From NCBI RefSeq assembly GCF_021184045.1, contig NZ_CP073710.1:434001-498000 (forward strand): a stretch of 64,000 nt of DNA, written 5' to 3'. Source of the stretch: Methanococcoides orientis (GTDB lineage: Archaea; Halobacteriota; Methanosarcinia; Methanosarcinales; Methanosarcinaceae). Both the position numbers and the translations under genes were made by a program. This document shows, one piece after another, positions 18,005 to 25,108 of the stretch (the first letter of the stretch is position 1; the number at the start of each line of letters is the position of its first letter). The notes beneath the pieces were generated by a model. It did not search any database. It was not told the DNA's origin and was given only the letters and a program-made list of their open reading frames with translations.

Positions 18005-18018
18005 TTCACATTAGTATA
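18005..18018. promoter_or_regulatory. Degenerate copy of the TTCAC palindrome before iscS-like gene
   Basis: TTCACATTAGTATA matches 11 of 14 positions of the TTCACAATAGTGAA palindrome; the left half-site is intact and the right is degraded. It lies ~30 bp before the IscS-like start. On its own it could be chance. Its weight comes from the two perfect copies within 5 kb. Confidence 0.25.
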
Positions 18019-18046
18019 TTTATTTGATCAAAGGAGTGTTTGCCAG

Positions 18047-19216
18047 ATGTTCGACAAAACCGTATATCTTGATAATGCTGCCAGTACTCGATTGGATGAG
18101 AGGGTACTTGAAGCAATGAATCCGTATTTTTTTGATACTTATGCAGTTGCTACTTCCGAATTTGGATATTCAATGGGAATTGATTCCAAGGAAGGACTTG
18201 AAAGATCCCGAAAGGTAATTGCATCAGCTCTTGGTGCAGATGCCAGTGAGGTCGTGTTTACTTCGGGAAGCACTGAATCGAGCAACATGGCAATAAAAGG
18301 GGTTCTTTCTGCGTTGAAAGGCAAGAAGGACGATCACCTGATCGTCTCCCGTCTGGAAGACTTCGATGTTCTGAACACTGCTAAGATGCTCGAAAAACAG
18401 GGCTATAAGGTTGATTTCATAAGTGTTGACAGTGAAGGGATCCTCGATCTTGAAATGCTTAAGGCTGCTATCACTCCTCAGACTGCACTGGTCTCTATCC
18501 AGCATGCAAACCAGGAGATCGGTACGTTGCAGGATATTAAGTCCATAGCAGACATCTGTAAAGAAAAGGAGGTTTTGCTGCATACTGATGCAACTCACAG
18601 TTTCACAAGGATTCCTCTTGACGTAAGCGAGATACCTGTTGATCTTGTCACGGTCTCAGCTCATACTATTCACGGTCCTCGTGGGGTTGGAGCCCTGTAC
18701 ATAAGAGAGGGTACTCCTATCAACAAATGGATGGACGGAGGTTTCCAGGAGTCCGACCGGCGTGCAGGTATTGAGAATATCCCTGGTGCTGTAGGTTTTG
18801 CAAAGGCTGTTGAGCTGGTTACTCCTGAGGAGACCGAGCAGCTTAAGGCAATGAGGGATCGCGTTATTGAGAGGATAAGTGCTGAGATACCCAGTGTTAC
18901 TCTCAATGGTAGTGCTACGAGCAGGCTGCCACAGAATGCTAACATGACATTCCATTATGTTGAAGGTGAATCTATTACGTTACACCTGGATATGATGGGT
19001 TTTGCAGTGAGCACGGGGTCTGCATGTTTCAGTCGCTCCCTTGAGGCAAGCCATGTTATACTTGGTATAGGTGGCGACCATGAGCGAGCTCACGGTTCAT
19101 TGCGTTTCAGCTTCGGAAGATTTAACACTATGGAAGATGCAGATTCTATTATTGATGCGTTGAAGGAAGTTGTTGTTAATCTAAGGGCTATCAGCCCGCT
19201 GTCAGCAGATGAGTAA
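18047..19216 (+). CDS. IscS/NifS-like protein lacking the PLP lysine
   Basis: A 389-residue class V aminotransferase-fold protein that aligns over its whole length with cysteine desulfurase IscS. Kept residues: Asn in HANQEIG, Asp181 (PLP ring N), the mobile-loop Cys327 in STGSACFS, and Arg in LRFSFGRFNT. Replaced residues (E. coli numbering): His104, which stacks on PLP, is Asp105; Gln183 is His184; and the Schiff-base Lys206 is Thr207 in SAHTIHGPRG. A normal PLP-dependent desulfurase reaction is therefore unlikely. An Archaeoglobus fulgidus IscS without the lysine has been described, so this may be a scaffold-binding or persulfide-relay variant. The IscU-like gene follows after 31 bp. Confidence 0.9.
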   Translation: MFDKTVYLDNAASTRLDERVLEAMNPYFFDTYAVATSEFGYSMGIDSKEGLERSRKVIASALGADASEVVFTSGSTESSNMAIKGVLSALKGKKDDHLIVSRLEDFDVLNTAKMLEKQGYKVDFISVDSEGILDLEMLKAAITPQTALVSIQHANQEIGTLQDIKSIADICKEKEVLLHTDATHSFTRIPLDVSEIPVDLVTVSAHTIHGPRGVGALYIREGTPINKWMDGGFQESDRRAGIENIPGAVGFAKAVELVTPEETEQLKAMRDRVIERISAEIPSVTLNGSATSRLPQNANMTFHYVEGESITLHLDMMGFAVSTGSACFSRSLEASHVILGIGGDHERAHGSLRFSFGRFNTMEDADSIIDALKEVVVNLRAISPLSADE

Positions 19217-19247
19217 ATCAATATCAAGGAATACAAGAGGTGGTTCT

Positions 19248-19883
19248 ATGAATTTCCCTTATAGTAAAGAGGTACTTGAGCATTTCAAAAATCCACATAA
19301 CGTGGGCAAGATGGATGATCCGGACGGAAAGGGTCTCGAAGGCAGTGCAGCATGTGGGGATATGGTTGCTGTTTACCTGAAAGTGAATCCTGAGACTCTC
19401 ATCATTGAAGATATTTCCTTCGAATCTTACGGCTGTGCATCCAACATTGCTACAGCTTCTATTATTACTGACCTTGCAAAGGGAAAGACCCTTGATGAGG
19501 CCAAGAAGATCACATGGAAGGAGGCTGCAGAGGCACTTGGCGGACTTCCTGCGGTAAAAGCACACTGTTCTGTACTGGCAGTGGAAGGCCTCAGATCTGC
19601 TATACGTGACTATGAGGAAAAGCATGGGATGGTCGTAGAGAAAGAGACGACTGACGAGGAAGTTGTCAAAAGGCGCCTGAAACATGTGATGAACCCGATA
19701 AAAGGACTGGATATTATAAGGACCGAGCTTGTGATGAAGATAACAGTCGATGAAGGCAATGTACGTGTAGTGCTTGACCTACCTTCCCATCACCAGTTCG
19801 CAGCTGCAATAAAAGAGGACGTCATCGAGAAGCTGGAAGCTCTCTGGGATGTTGAAAGTGTCACGGTTGATTTCATCTCCTGA
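19248..19883 (+). CDS. IscU-type Fe-S scaffold fused to MIP18/DUF59-like domain
   Basis: A 211-residue protein. Residues 1-125 are an IscU/NifU-N scaffold with all cluster ligands: Cys36 and Asp38 (AACGD), Cys63 (GCASN), His106 and Cys107 (AHCSVLA). Residues ~140-211 form a second domain (LKHVMNPIKGLDII...VRVVLDLPSHHQF...LWDVESVTVDF) with the size and strand pattern of MIP18/DUF59 Fe-S assembly proteins, although it lacks their conserved Cys. Start ATG 19248 is set by AGAGGTGG at 19236-19243. It shares a transcript with the lysine-less IscS. The complete ligand set argues that cluster assembly is active even though its IscS partner looks catalytically altered. Confidence 0.88.
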   Translation: MNFPYSKEVLEHFKNPHNVGKMDDPDGKGLEGSAACGDMVAVYLKVNPETLIIEDISFESYGCASNIATASIITDLAKGKTLDEAKKITWKEAAEALGGLPAVKAHCSVLAVEGLRSAIRDYEEKHGMVVEKETTDEEVVKRRLKHVMNPIKGLDIIRTELVMKITVDEGNVRVVLDLPSHHQFAAAIKEDVIEKLEALWDVESVTVDFIS

Positions 19884-19942
19884 TACTTTTCTTTTGACTT
19901 TTTTATTTTCAATTTAAACTTTTAAAAAGGGTTTTGATAAGT

Positions 19943-20230
19943 ATGGAAATTAGGTCTATTACTCCCTGTAAGAGCGGTCCGGATATTCAGCATGTGATAG
20001 CACAGCTTGATAATGAGATTGATATCTCAAAGGCATGTGAAGCTCTAAAAACAGAAGAAGGGAATTTGATCAAATTCTTGCGTTGTTCTGAGGAGCTTGG
20101 AGCCATCCGTTTCACTTCCGGTGCTATGATGATCCTCGTTTATAAGAGTGGCAAGATCACGGTAAGGCATGCTGCGAGTGAGGAAATTGCAAAGGGGTTG
20201 CTGGAGAAGATCGCTGAACTTGTGGAATGA
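19943..20230 (+). CDS. Small conserved-looking protein of unknown function
   Basis: A 95-residue soluble protein beginning MEIRSITPCKSGPD, with two cysteines (residues ~9 and ~48) and a compact alpha/beta pattern: helix, FLRCSEELGAIRF strand, hairpin MMILVYKSGKITVRH, terminal helix. I do not recognise the family. It lies 59 bp after the IscU-like gene on the same strand and may belong to the iscSU transcript; the GAIRF...VYKSGKITV hairpin resembles small domains fused to Fe-S proteins in methanogens, a weak impression only. In-frame TTG at 19934 is an alternative start. Confidence 0.65.
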   Translation: MEIRSITPCKSGPDIQHVIAQLDNEIDISKACEALKTEEGNLIKFLRCSEELGAIRFTSGAMMILVYKSGKITVRHAASEEIAKGLLEKIAELVE

Positions 20231-20374
20231 GCTGTCTTTGTTGCTGTTGTTGGAAGAACCGTATTGATTATTCTTTTCAAAACTCGTCTTTTCTATTTTT
20301 GTTTACTTTTTCAGATCTATCTATATAAGCTACTTATTTGCTTCAGGCCTGAGTATTTAACCACCCCTGCCACG

Positions 20375-20474
20375 TTTTTACCGGCAACGATAAACTATAT
20401 ATAATTTTCACCGGTATGTTCCTTAGCATTACAAGCGGTTATGTTAAACACCGTTTAAAGGATCCGGCCGATCC
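20375..20474 (+). promoter_or_regulatory. fmd operon promoter and repeat-rich leader
   Basis: TATATATAAT at 20396-20405 is the TATA box, giving a leader of ~80 nt before fmdE. It is flanked by direct repeats TTTTACCGG (~20376-20384) and TTTTCACCGG (20405-20414). The leader holds GTTAAAC/GTTTAA (20443-20458) and the perfect inverted repeat GGATC-CGGCC-GATCC (20460-20474). In Methanosarcina barkeri the fmd operon is induced by molybdate, so one of these may bind a molybdate or general regulator; I cannot match them to a known ModE site. Confidence 0.45.
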
Positions 20475-20507
20475 GATGCTATACTTTCACATTCAAGAGG
20501 TCTTCAT

Positions 20508-21101
20508 ATGGATGACGAAATGGATAATATTCTCAAACAGATTAAAGAACAAGATCCAGAGCTATTTTTACAGGTGGAGAAGATCATTCCTTTCCACGGC
20601 TACTTGAGCACAGGGGCACTTATTGGCCTGCAGATGCTCAATATGTCAAAGAGACTCCTTGATGTTAAGGAAGGTGAGCGTATCTATGCTACAGCAGAGA
20701 CATACAACTGTGTTCCTGATCCTTTCCAGATCCTTGAGGGTGCTACCACCGGAAACAAGGGATTAAAGGTAAAGGATTACGGGAAGATGGCTGTTACTGT
20801 CAACAAGCGTGGTGCACCGGGTGAGAAAACGATGCCAGCTGTCAGGATCTACCTTGATCCTGAAAAGACAAAGGCATACCCGAAACTTCATGCATGGTAC
20901 ATGAACATTGAGAAAGTACGTCATGAGGTCGTTCTTCCAATAGTCCTTGAGGCTGGAGAGAAGATTTATTCTTATTCTTTTACAGAGATCGAAGTACCGA
21001 TCAAGAAACGCAAGCAAGTAAAGCTTTGTGACAAGTGTGGAGATAGTTTTGTCTGGTACGAAGGCGAAGCAATTTGTGAAGCATGCAGACATGAGCAATA
21101 A
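20508..21101 (+). CDS. fmdE: Formylmethanofuran dehydrogenase subunit E
   Basis: A 197-residue FmdE. The N-terminal domain (residues ~15-150) carries the family signature FHGYLSTGALIGLQML near residue 30 and a conserved Cys in TYNCVPDPFQ. The C-terminal zinc ribbon has paired cysteines CDKCGDSFV...GEAICEAC. It is the first gene of the Mo-type formylmethanofuran dehydrogenase operon, which reduces CO2 to formylmethanofuran or runs in reverse when methyl groups are oxidised. FmdE is not part of the catalytic core in structures and may act in assembly. The Zn ribbon is complete here. Confidence 0.93.
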   Translation: MDDEMDNILKQIKEQDPELFLQVEKIIPFHGYLSTGALIGLQMLNMSKRLLDVKEGERIYATAETYNCVPDPFQILEGATTGNKGLKVKDYGKMAVTVNKRGAPGEKTMPAVRIYLDPEKTKAYPKLHAWYMNIEKVRHEVVLPIVLEAGEKIYSYSFTEIEVPIKKRKQVKLCDKCGDSFVWYEGEAICEACRHEQ

Positions 21102-21117
21102 TTACGGAGTAGATTAG

Positions 21118-22140
21118 ATGAACGAAATAGTGGTTTCGACAAAAGATAACAAGCAAGTGGTCTACATGCCACACAAGTGCATTGGTTGTGGAACCTGTAC
21201 AATGGTCTGTCCAAAGGACACCCTGATCATAGGTTCTGTTGGACCAGTTGCCAGGGGACTTATCAACAAGGATTTCCTGGACATAAGAGACAACTGCATT
21301 ACATGCGGAATGTGTACTAAGATATGTCCAACCGGTGCTCTTGAGATGAGGGAAGATGGAAAGCCTGTGTGCGGCGAGAATTATTTGTGCAGCACTATTG
21401 CACCAACAACCGTGAACGATGACTGTGTACACTGTGGTCTTTGTGAACAGATCTGTCCACAGGGCGCTATAGAGGTCCAGCAGTGGCTTTCAAATGACAA
21501 CGATGCACGCATAGATGGTAAGACGATCATCGACAACGAAGAATGTGTACACTGTGGGTGGTGTGGTGAAGTTTGTCCAACAGATGCTATCGCTGTCCAG
21601 AAGCCTTTTGCAGGTACCTGGGTACGCGATGAGGATGTCTGTCAGGCATGCCGCACATGTGTGGATGTATGTCCATGCAATGCACTGTTCAACCCAGAAT
21701 GGGATATTGGTGAGAGGGTCGATAAGGTCGCACAGCGTCCGGATGCATGTCTCTACTGTGGTGCATGTGCAGTCGCATGTCCTGTAGATGCTATCGATGT
21801 ACAGAAGACCGCGATCCTTACAGATATGGAAAAGAAGACTGTCTTCGAGAAGAAGCTTCTCAACAAACCATCAGCAACAGCTGTCCTGACATCTGTGCTT
21901 AAGACCGACGAAGATGCCTGCCTTGGCTGTGGTAACTGTGTTATCGTATGTCCTGTCAATGCAAACTCCTCAAAGTTCATCGCAGCTGGTGCGCTCAACG
22001 ATGTTGACGAGAAACCATTACTTGAGGTAAGGAACGGTAGCATCAAGGTCATCGATCAGGAAGCATGTGGTTCATGTGGTGCCTGTGCAATGATCTGCCC
22101 GACATCCGCAATATGGCTTGAGAAGAGAGAGGTGGAATAA
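21118..22140 (+). CDS. fmdF: Formylmethanofuran dehydrogenase polyferredoxin subunit F
   Basis: A 340-residue polyferredoxin with eight complete CxxCxxCxxxCP motifs, from CIGCGTCTMVCP near residue 19 to CGSCGACAMICP near residue 320, enough for eight [4Fe-4S] clusters. In the tungsten enzyme the F subunit forms the electron wire from outside donors to the A/B/C/D/G core. Here it delivers or receives low-potential electrons at the cytoplasmic complex. The stop codon overlaps the fmdA start (TAATG). The eight-cluster count matches the known F subunit, so nothing is missing. Confidence 0.95.
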   Translation: MNEIVVSTKDNKQVVYMPHKCIGCGTCTMVCPKDTLIIGSVGPVARGLINKDFLDIRDNCITCGMCTKICPTGALEMREDGKPVCGENYLCSTIAPTTVNDDCVHCGLCEQICPQGAIEVQQWLSNDNDARIDGKTIIDNEECVHCGWCGEVCPTDAIAVQKPFAGTWVRDEDVCQACRTCVDVCPCNALFNPEWDIGERVDKVAQRPDACLYCGACAVACPVDAIDVQKTAILTDMEKKTVFEKKLLNKPSATAVLTSVLKTDEDACLGCGNCVIVCPVNANSSKFIAAGALNDVDEKPLLEVRNGSIKVIDQEACGSCGACAMICPTSAIWLEKREVE

Positions 22141-23894
22141 TGGCTGGAACTATTGTAATTAAAAATGGATCTGTTTATGACCCGCTCAATGAAGTGAATG
22201 GTGACAAGCAGGACATTTTCATCAAAAACGGTAAGGTAGTATCTGAGCTTTCAGATGCTGACATGAAAGATGCTAAAGTAATTGATGCAACAGGCAAGAC
22301 CGTAATGCCTGGTGGTGTTGACTCCCACTCCCACATTGCCGGTGCAAAGGTCAATGTCGGTAGGATGATGCGTCCGGAGGATGGTTACAAGGCAACCATG
22401 ACAAAGACAGATATTACACACTCCGGATCAGGAGAGACTGTACCATCTGTTTACATGGAAGGATACGAATACTCACAGATGGGTTACACAACCGTCTTCG
22501 AGGCAGCTGTTCCTCCAATGGAAGCTCGCCACACACACGAAGAGATGCGCTCTATCCCAATGCTCGATATGGGTGGATACCTTGTTCTTGGTAACAACTG
22601 GTTCATGATGCGCTACCTCAAGGAAGGCGACATCGACAAGGCAGCAGCATACGTTTCATGGATGATGAAGACCCACAAGACCTATGGTATCAAATGTGTA
22701 AATCCAGCTGGTGTTGAGAACTGGGGATGGGGTAAGAACGTATCTTCCCTTGATGAAGCAAACATCCACTTCGAGGTCACTCCAAGAGAGATGATCGACG
22801 GACTTACTGAGGTCAATGAGATGCTCGGTATGCCAATGTCAATGCACCTTCACGCAAACAATCTTGGTCATCCAGGAAACTTTGAGACAACAAAGGAATC
22901 CTTGAAAATGTCCAAAAATGTGAAAGCAAAGCAGGACATGGGTGTCGAATGGGCAGAGACAAAAATCGACCCAAGCAGGGACCAGTCCGTGTACCTCACA
23001 CATATGATGTTCAACGCATTTGGCGGTACATCCTGGCGTGACTTTGAGTCCGGTGTCAAACCTCTTACTGATTACATCAACAGCACAGACCACATTGTAA
23101 TTGACAGTGGTTGTGTACCATTCGGTGAAGCAACATGTATGACCGGTGATGGTCCTTCCATCCACGATCTCTCAGTGCTTACCGGTGGTAAATGGTCAAA
23201 CACAGATGTTGAACTCGAATGTGGTTCAGGTGTCTGTCCATTCACATACCTTAAGAGCAACCCTGTTCACAGTACCCAGTGGGCAATGGGTCTTGAATGC
23301 CTCCTCCTGATCGATGATCCATGGAAGGCTATCATGACAACAGACAGTCCAAACGGTGGACCGTTCACCAAATACCCACTTGTTATGAGCTGGTTGATGT
23401 CCGAGAAGTTCAGGGACCAGACATTCAGTGAATGCCACCCATGGGCAAACGACAGAAGCACACTCGGTGGGGTCGACAGGGAAATGTCCCTTTACGATAT
23501 TGCTATCATGACCCGTGCCAACACATCAAAGACGATCGGTATGGCACACAGGAAGGGTAGCTTCGGTATCGGCGCAGATGGTGATGTTACTATCTACGAT
23601 ATTGACCCAAGCAAGATCGACACCAGGGAATACTCTGACCTGATCAACAAGTTCAGCACCGCTGAATACACCGTTAAGGACGGACAGATCGTCTGCCACA
23701 ACGGTGAGATCACCATGATCCCTGAGAAGAGGACCTACTACACCGATGCGAGTGTTCCGGACGCAAACGAGAAGGAAATGCTCAAGGATGTGCAGGAATG
23801 GTTCAGGTATTATTCACACGGTTTCAACCACTATCCAACACCTGAGAAGTACCTCATGAACCCAACAGCGATCAAGGTAAATGCGGAGCAGTGA
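22140..23894 (+). CDS. fmdA: Formylmethanofuran dehydrogenase subunit A (formyl transfer)
   Basis: A 584-residue amidohydrolase-fold protein that condenses formate, produced by subunit B, with methanofuran. The metal-binding HxH is in GGVDSHSHIAG near residue 60, with further ligand-type His in MSMHLHANNLGH (~residue 235) and VYLTHMMFN (~residue 283), and an Asp in TTDSPNGGPFTKYP (~residue 400). N-terminal TIVIKNGSVYDPLNE is the typical small beta-domain of amidohydrolases. Codon use is highly biased and regular compared with the accessory genes downstream, as expected for an abundant enzyme. It overlaps fmdF by 1 bp. Confidence 0.95.
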   Translation: MAGTIVIKNGSVYDPLNEVNGDKQDIFIKNGKVVSELSDADMKDAKVIDATGKTVMPGGVDSHSHIAGAKVNVGRMMRPEDGYKATMTKTDITHSGSGETVPSVYMEGYEYSQMGYTTVFEAAVPPMEARHTHEEMRSIPMLDMGGYLVLGNNWFMMRYLKEGDIDKAAAYVSWMMKTHKTYGIKCVNPAGVENWGWGKNVSSLDEANIHFEVTPREMIDGLTEVNEMLGMPMSMHLHANNLGHPGNFETTKESLKMSKNVKAKQDMGVEWAETKIDPSRDQSVYLTHMMFNAFGGTSWRDFESGVKPLTDYINSTDHIVIDSGCVPFGEATCMTGDGPSIHDLSVLTGGKWSNTDVELECGSGVCPFTYLKSNPVHSTQWAMGLECLLLIDDPWKAIMTTDSPNGGPFTKYPLVMSWLMSEKFRDQTFSECHPWANDRSTLGGVDREMSLYDIAIMTRANTSKTIGMAHRKGSFGIGADGDVTIYDIDPSKIDTREYSDLINKFSTAEYTVKDGQIVCHNGEITMIPEKRTYYTDASVPDANEKEMLKDVQEWFRYYSHGFNHYPTPEKYLMNPTAIKVNAEQ

Positions 23895-23898
23895 TATC

Positions 23899-24708
23899 AT
23901 GGCAGAAGTTATTCTTACAGTAAATACTGAGATCGGTATCAAAGTAGAGGCAGATGTTATTACTCCTGATACTTTCGCCGGTAAAAACAAAAGTGAGATC
24001 GAGTCTCTGCTCGTATGGCAGGGACCAAAAGAGTTCCCACTCTCTTCCTTCTTTGATGTAGAGGGTGATGCAGGAAGTTCCGCAGAGGAAACTTCCATTG
24101 TTGTCAAAGGTGACACTTCCAGAGTGAAGCGCATCGGTGAAAAGATGACAGCAGGCAAGATCACCGTTGAGGGATCTGTAAGCATGCACGTAGGTTCCCA
24201 GATGGAAGGCGGCGAACTCCTTGTCAAAGGTGATGCTGACTCATGGGCAGGAATGGAGATGAAGGGCGGACTCCTCCACATCGAAGGTAATGCAAGGGAC
24301 CATGTTGGTTGTGCATACCGTGGAAAGTGGGTAGGAATGTCCGGTGGACGCATCGTCGTCGATGGCAATGCAAACAACAACCTTGGTGGCGGTATCAGCG
24401 GTGGAGAGATCATCGTTGGTGGAAATGTCGGTCACTACTGTGGTATTCGCCAGAACGGCGGTCTGATCGCTGTAAAAGGAAATGCGATCCGCGCAGTTGC
24501 TGCTGAGATGACAGCCGGTACAATGGTTGTTAACGGAACCATCGAAAGGTTCTCACCTGGATTCGAATATGTAACAAACGAAAGCGACCTTAAGTTCGAT
24601 GATATAGAATGTCCTGGTAACTTCAAGAAGTTCCTCGGTGACAATGCGATCACAAAGAGGCCAAAAGGCACACTCTATGTCAATCAGGCAGCAAACATGG
24701 ATCTGTGA
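23899..24708 (+). CDS. fmdC: Formylmethanofuran dehydrogenase subunit C
   Basis: A 269-residue protein made mostly of a right-handed beta-helix of GxxGxG repeats (for example GGELLVKGDADSWAGMEMKG, then GGRIVVDGNANNNLGGGISG), the GXGXG fold also found at the C-terminus of glutamate synthase. In the complex it packs against subunit A and D as a structural element. Start ATG 23899 is chosen because the family begins near AEVILTV; an ATG at 23881 would overlap fmdA by 14 bp. Repeats have near-identical spacing with no break. Confidence 0.93.
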   Translation: MAEVILTVNTEIGIKVEADVITPDTFAGKNKSEIESLLVWQGPKEFPLSSFFDVEGDAGSSAEETSIVVKGDTSRVKRIGEKMTAGKITVEGSVSMHVGSQMEGGELLVKGDADSWAGMEMKGGLLHIEGNARDHVGCAYRGKWVGMSGGRIVVDGNANNNLGGGISGGEIIVGGNVGHYCGIRQNGGLIAVKGNAIRAVAAEMTAGTMVVNGTIERFSPGFEYVTNESDLKFDDIECPGNFKKFLGDNAITKRPKGTLYVNQAANMDL

Positions 24709-24717
24709 GGTGTGATT

Positions 24718-25107
24718 ATGAGAGTATTACTTAACACAGGAAGTACCATTGACGAGGGCAGGCTTGCAAAAGGCGGTGACAAATATACAGAAGATTACAG
24801 ACAGGAATGTGCTGTATGCTGGATCTCACCTTGTGATTTTGCAACTCTTGGAAGCCCGGAAAAAGTAAAAGTAACAAGTAAGGACGAAAAACATTCCATC
24901 ATAGTTTTCACAAAGTGCACAGATGCTGTAATGGATGGAAATGTATTCATGCCAAGGGCTATCTGGTCCAACGTGGTCATTGACCCTGATACATTCTCTA
25001 CAGGTTCCCCTCTCTACAAGGGTAACCCTGTAACTGTTGAGGCAGGAGAGGGCGAGGTGCTAAGCGCAGAGGATGTTGTCCTTAAACTGTACATGGGAGG
25101 TAACTGA
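24718..25107 (+). CDS. fmdD: Formylmethanofuran dehydrogenase subunit D
   Basis: A ~129-residue protein equivalent to the C-terminal molybdopterin dinucleotide-binding domain of DMSO-reductase-type enzymes, here encoded separately from the B subunit. The motif ECAVCWISPCDFATLG contacts the pterin guanine dinucleotide, and NVFMPRAIWSNVVIDP follows in the second half. SD GAGGTG lies 5 nt before ATG 24718; GTG 24712 is possible. B and D together make one complete catalytic subunit, which is the arrangement found in methanogens. Confidence 0.92.
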   Translation: MRVLLNTGSTIDEGRLAKGGDKYTEDYRQECAVCWISPCDFATLGSPEKVKVTSKDEKHSIIVFTKCTDAVMDGNVFMPRAIWSNVVIDPDTFSTGSPLYKGNPVTVEAGEGEVLSAEDVVLKLYMGGN

Positions 25108-25108
25108 T

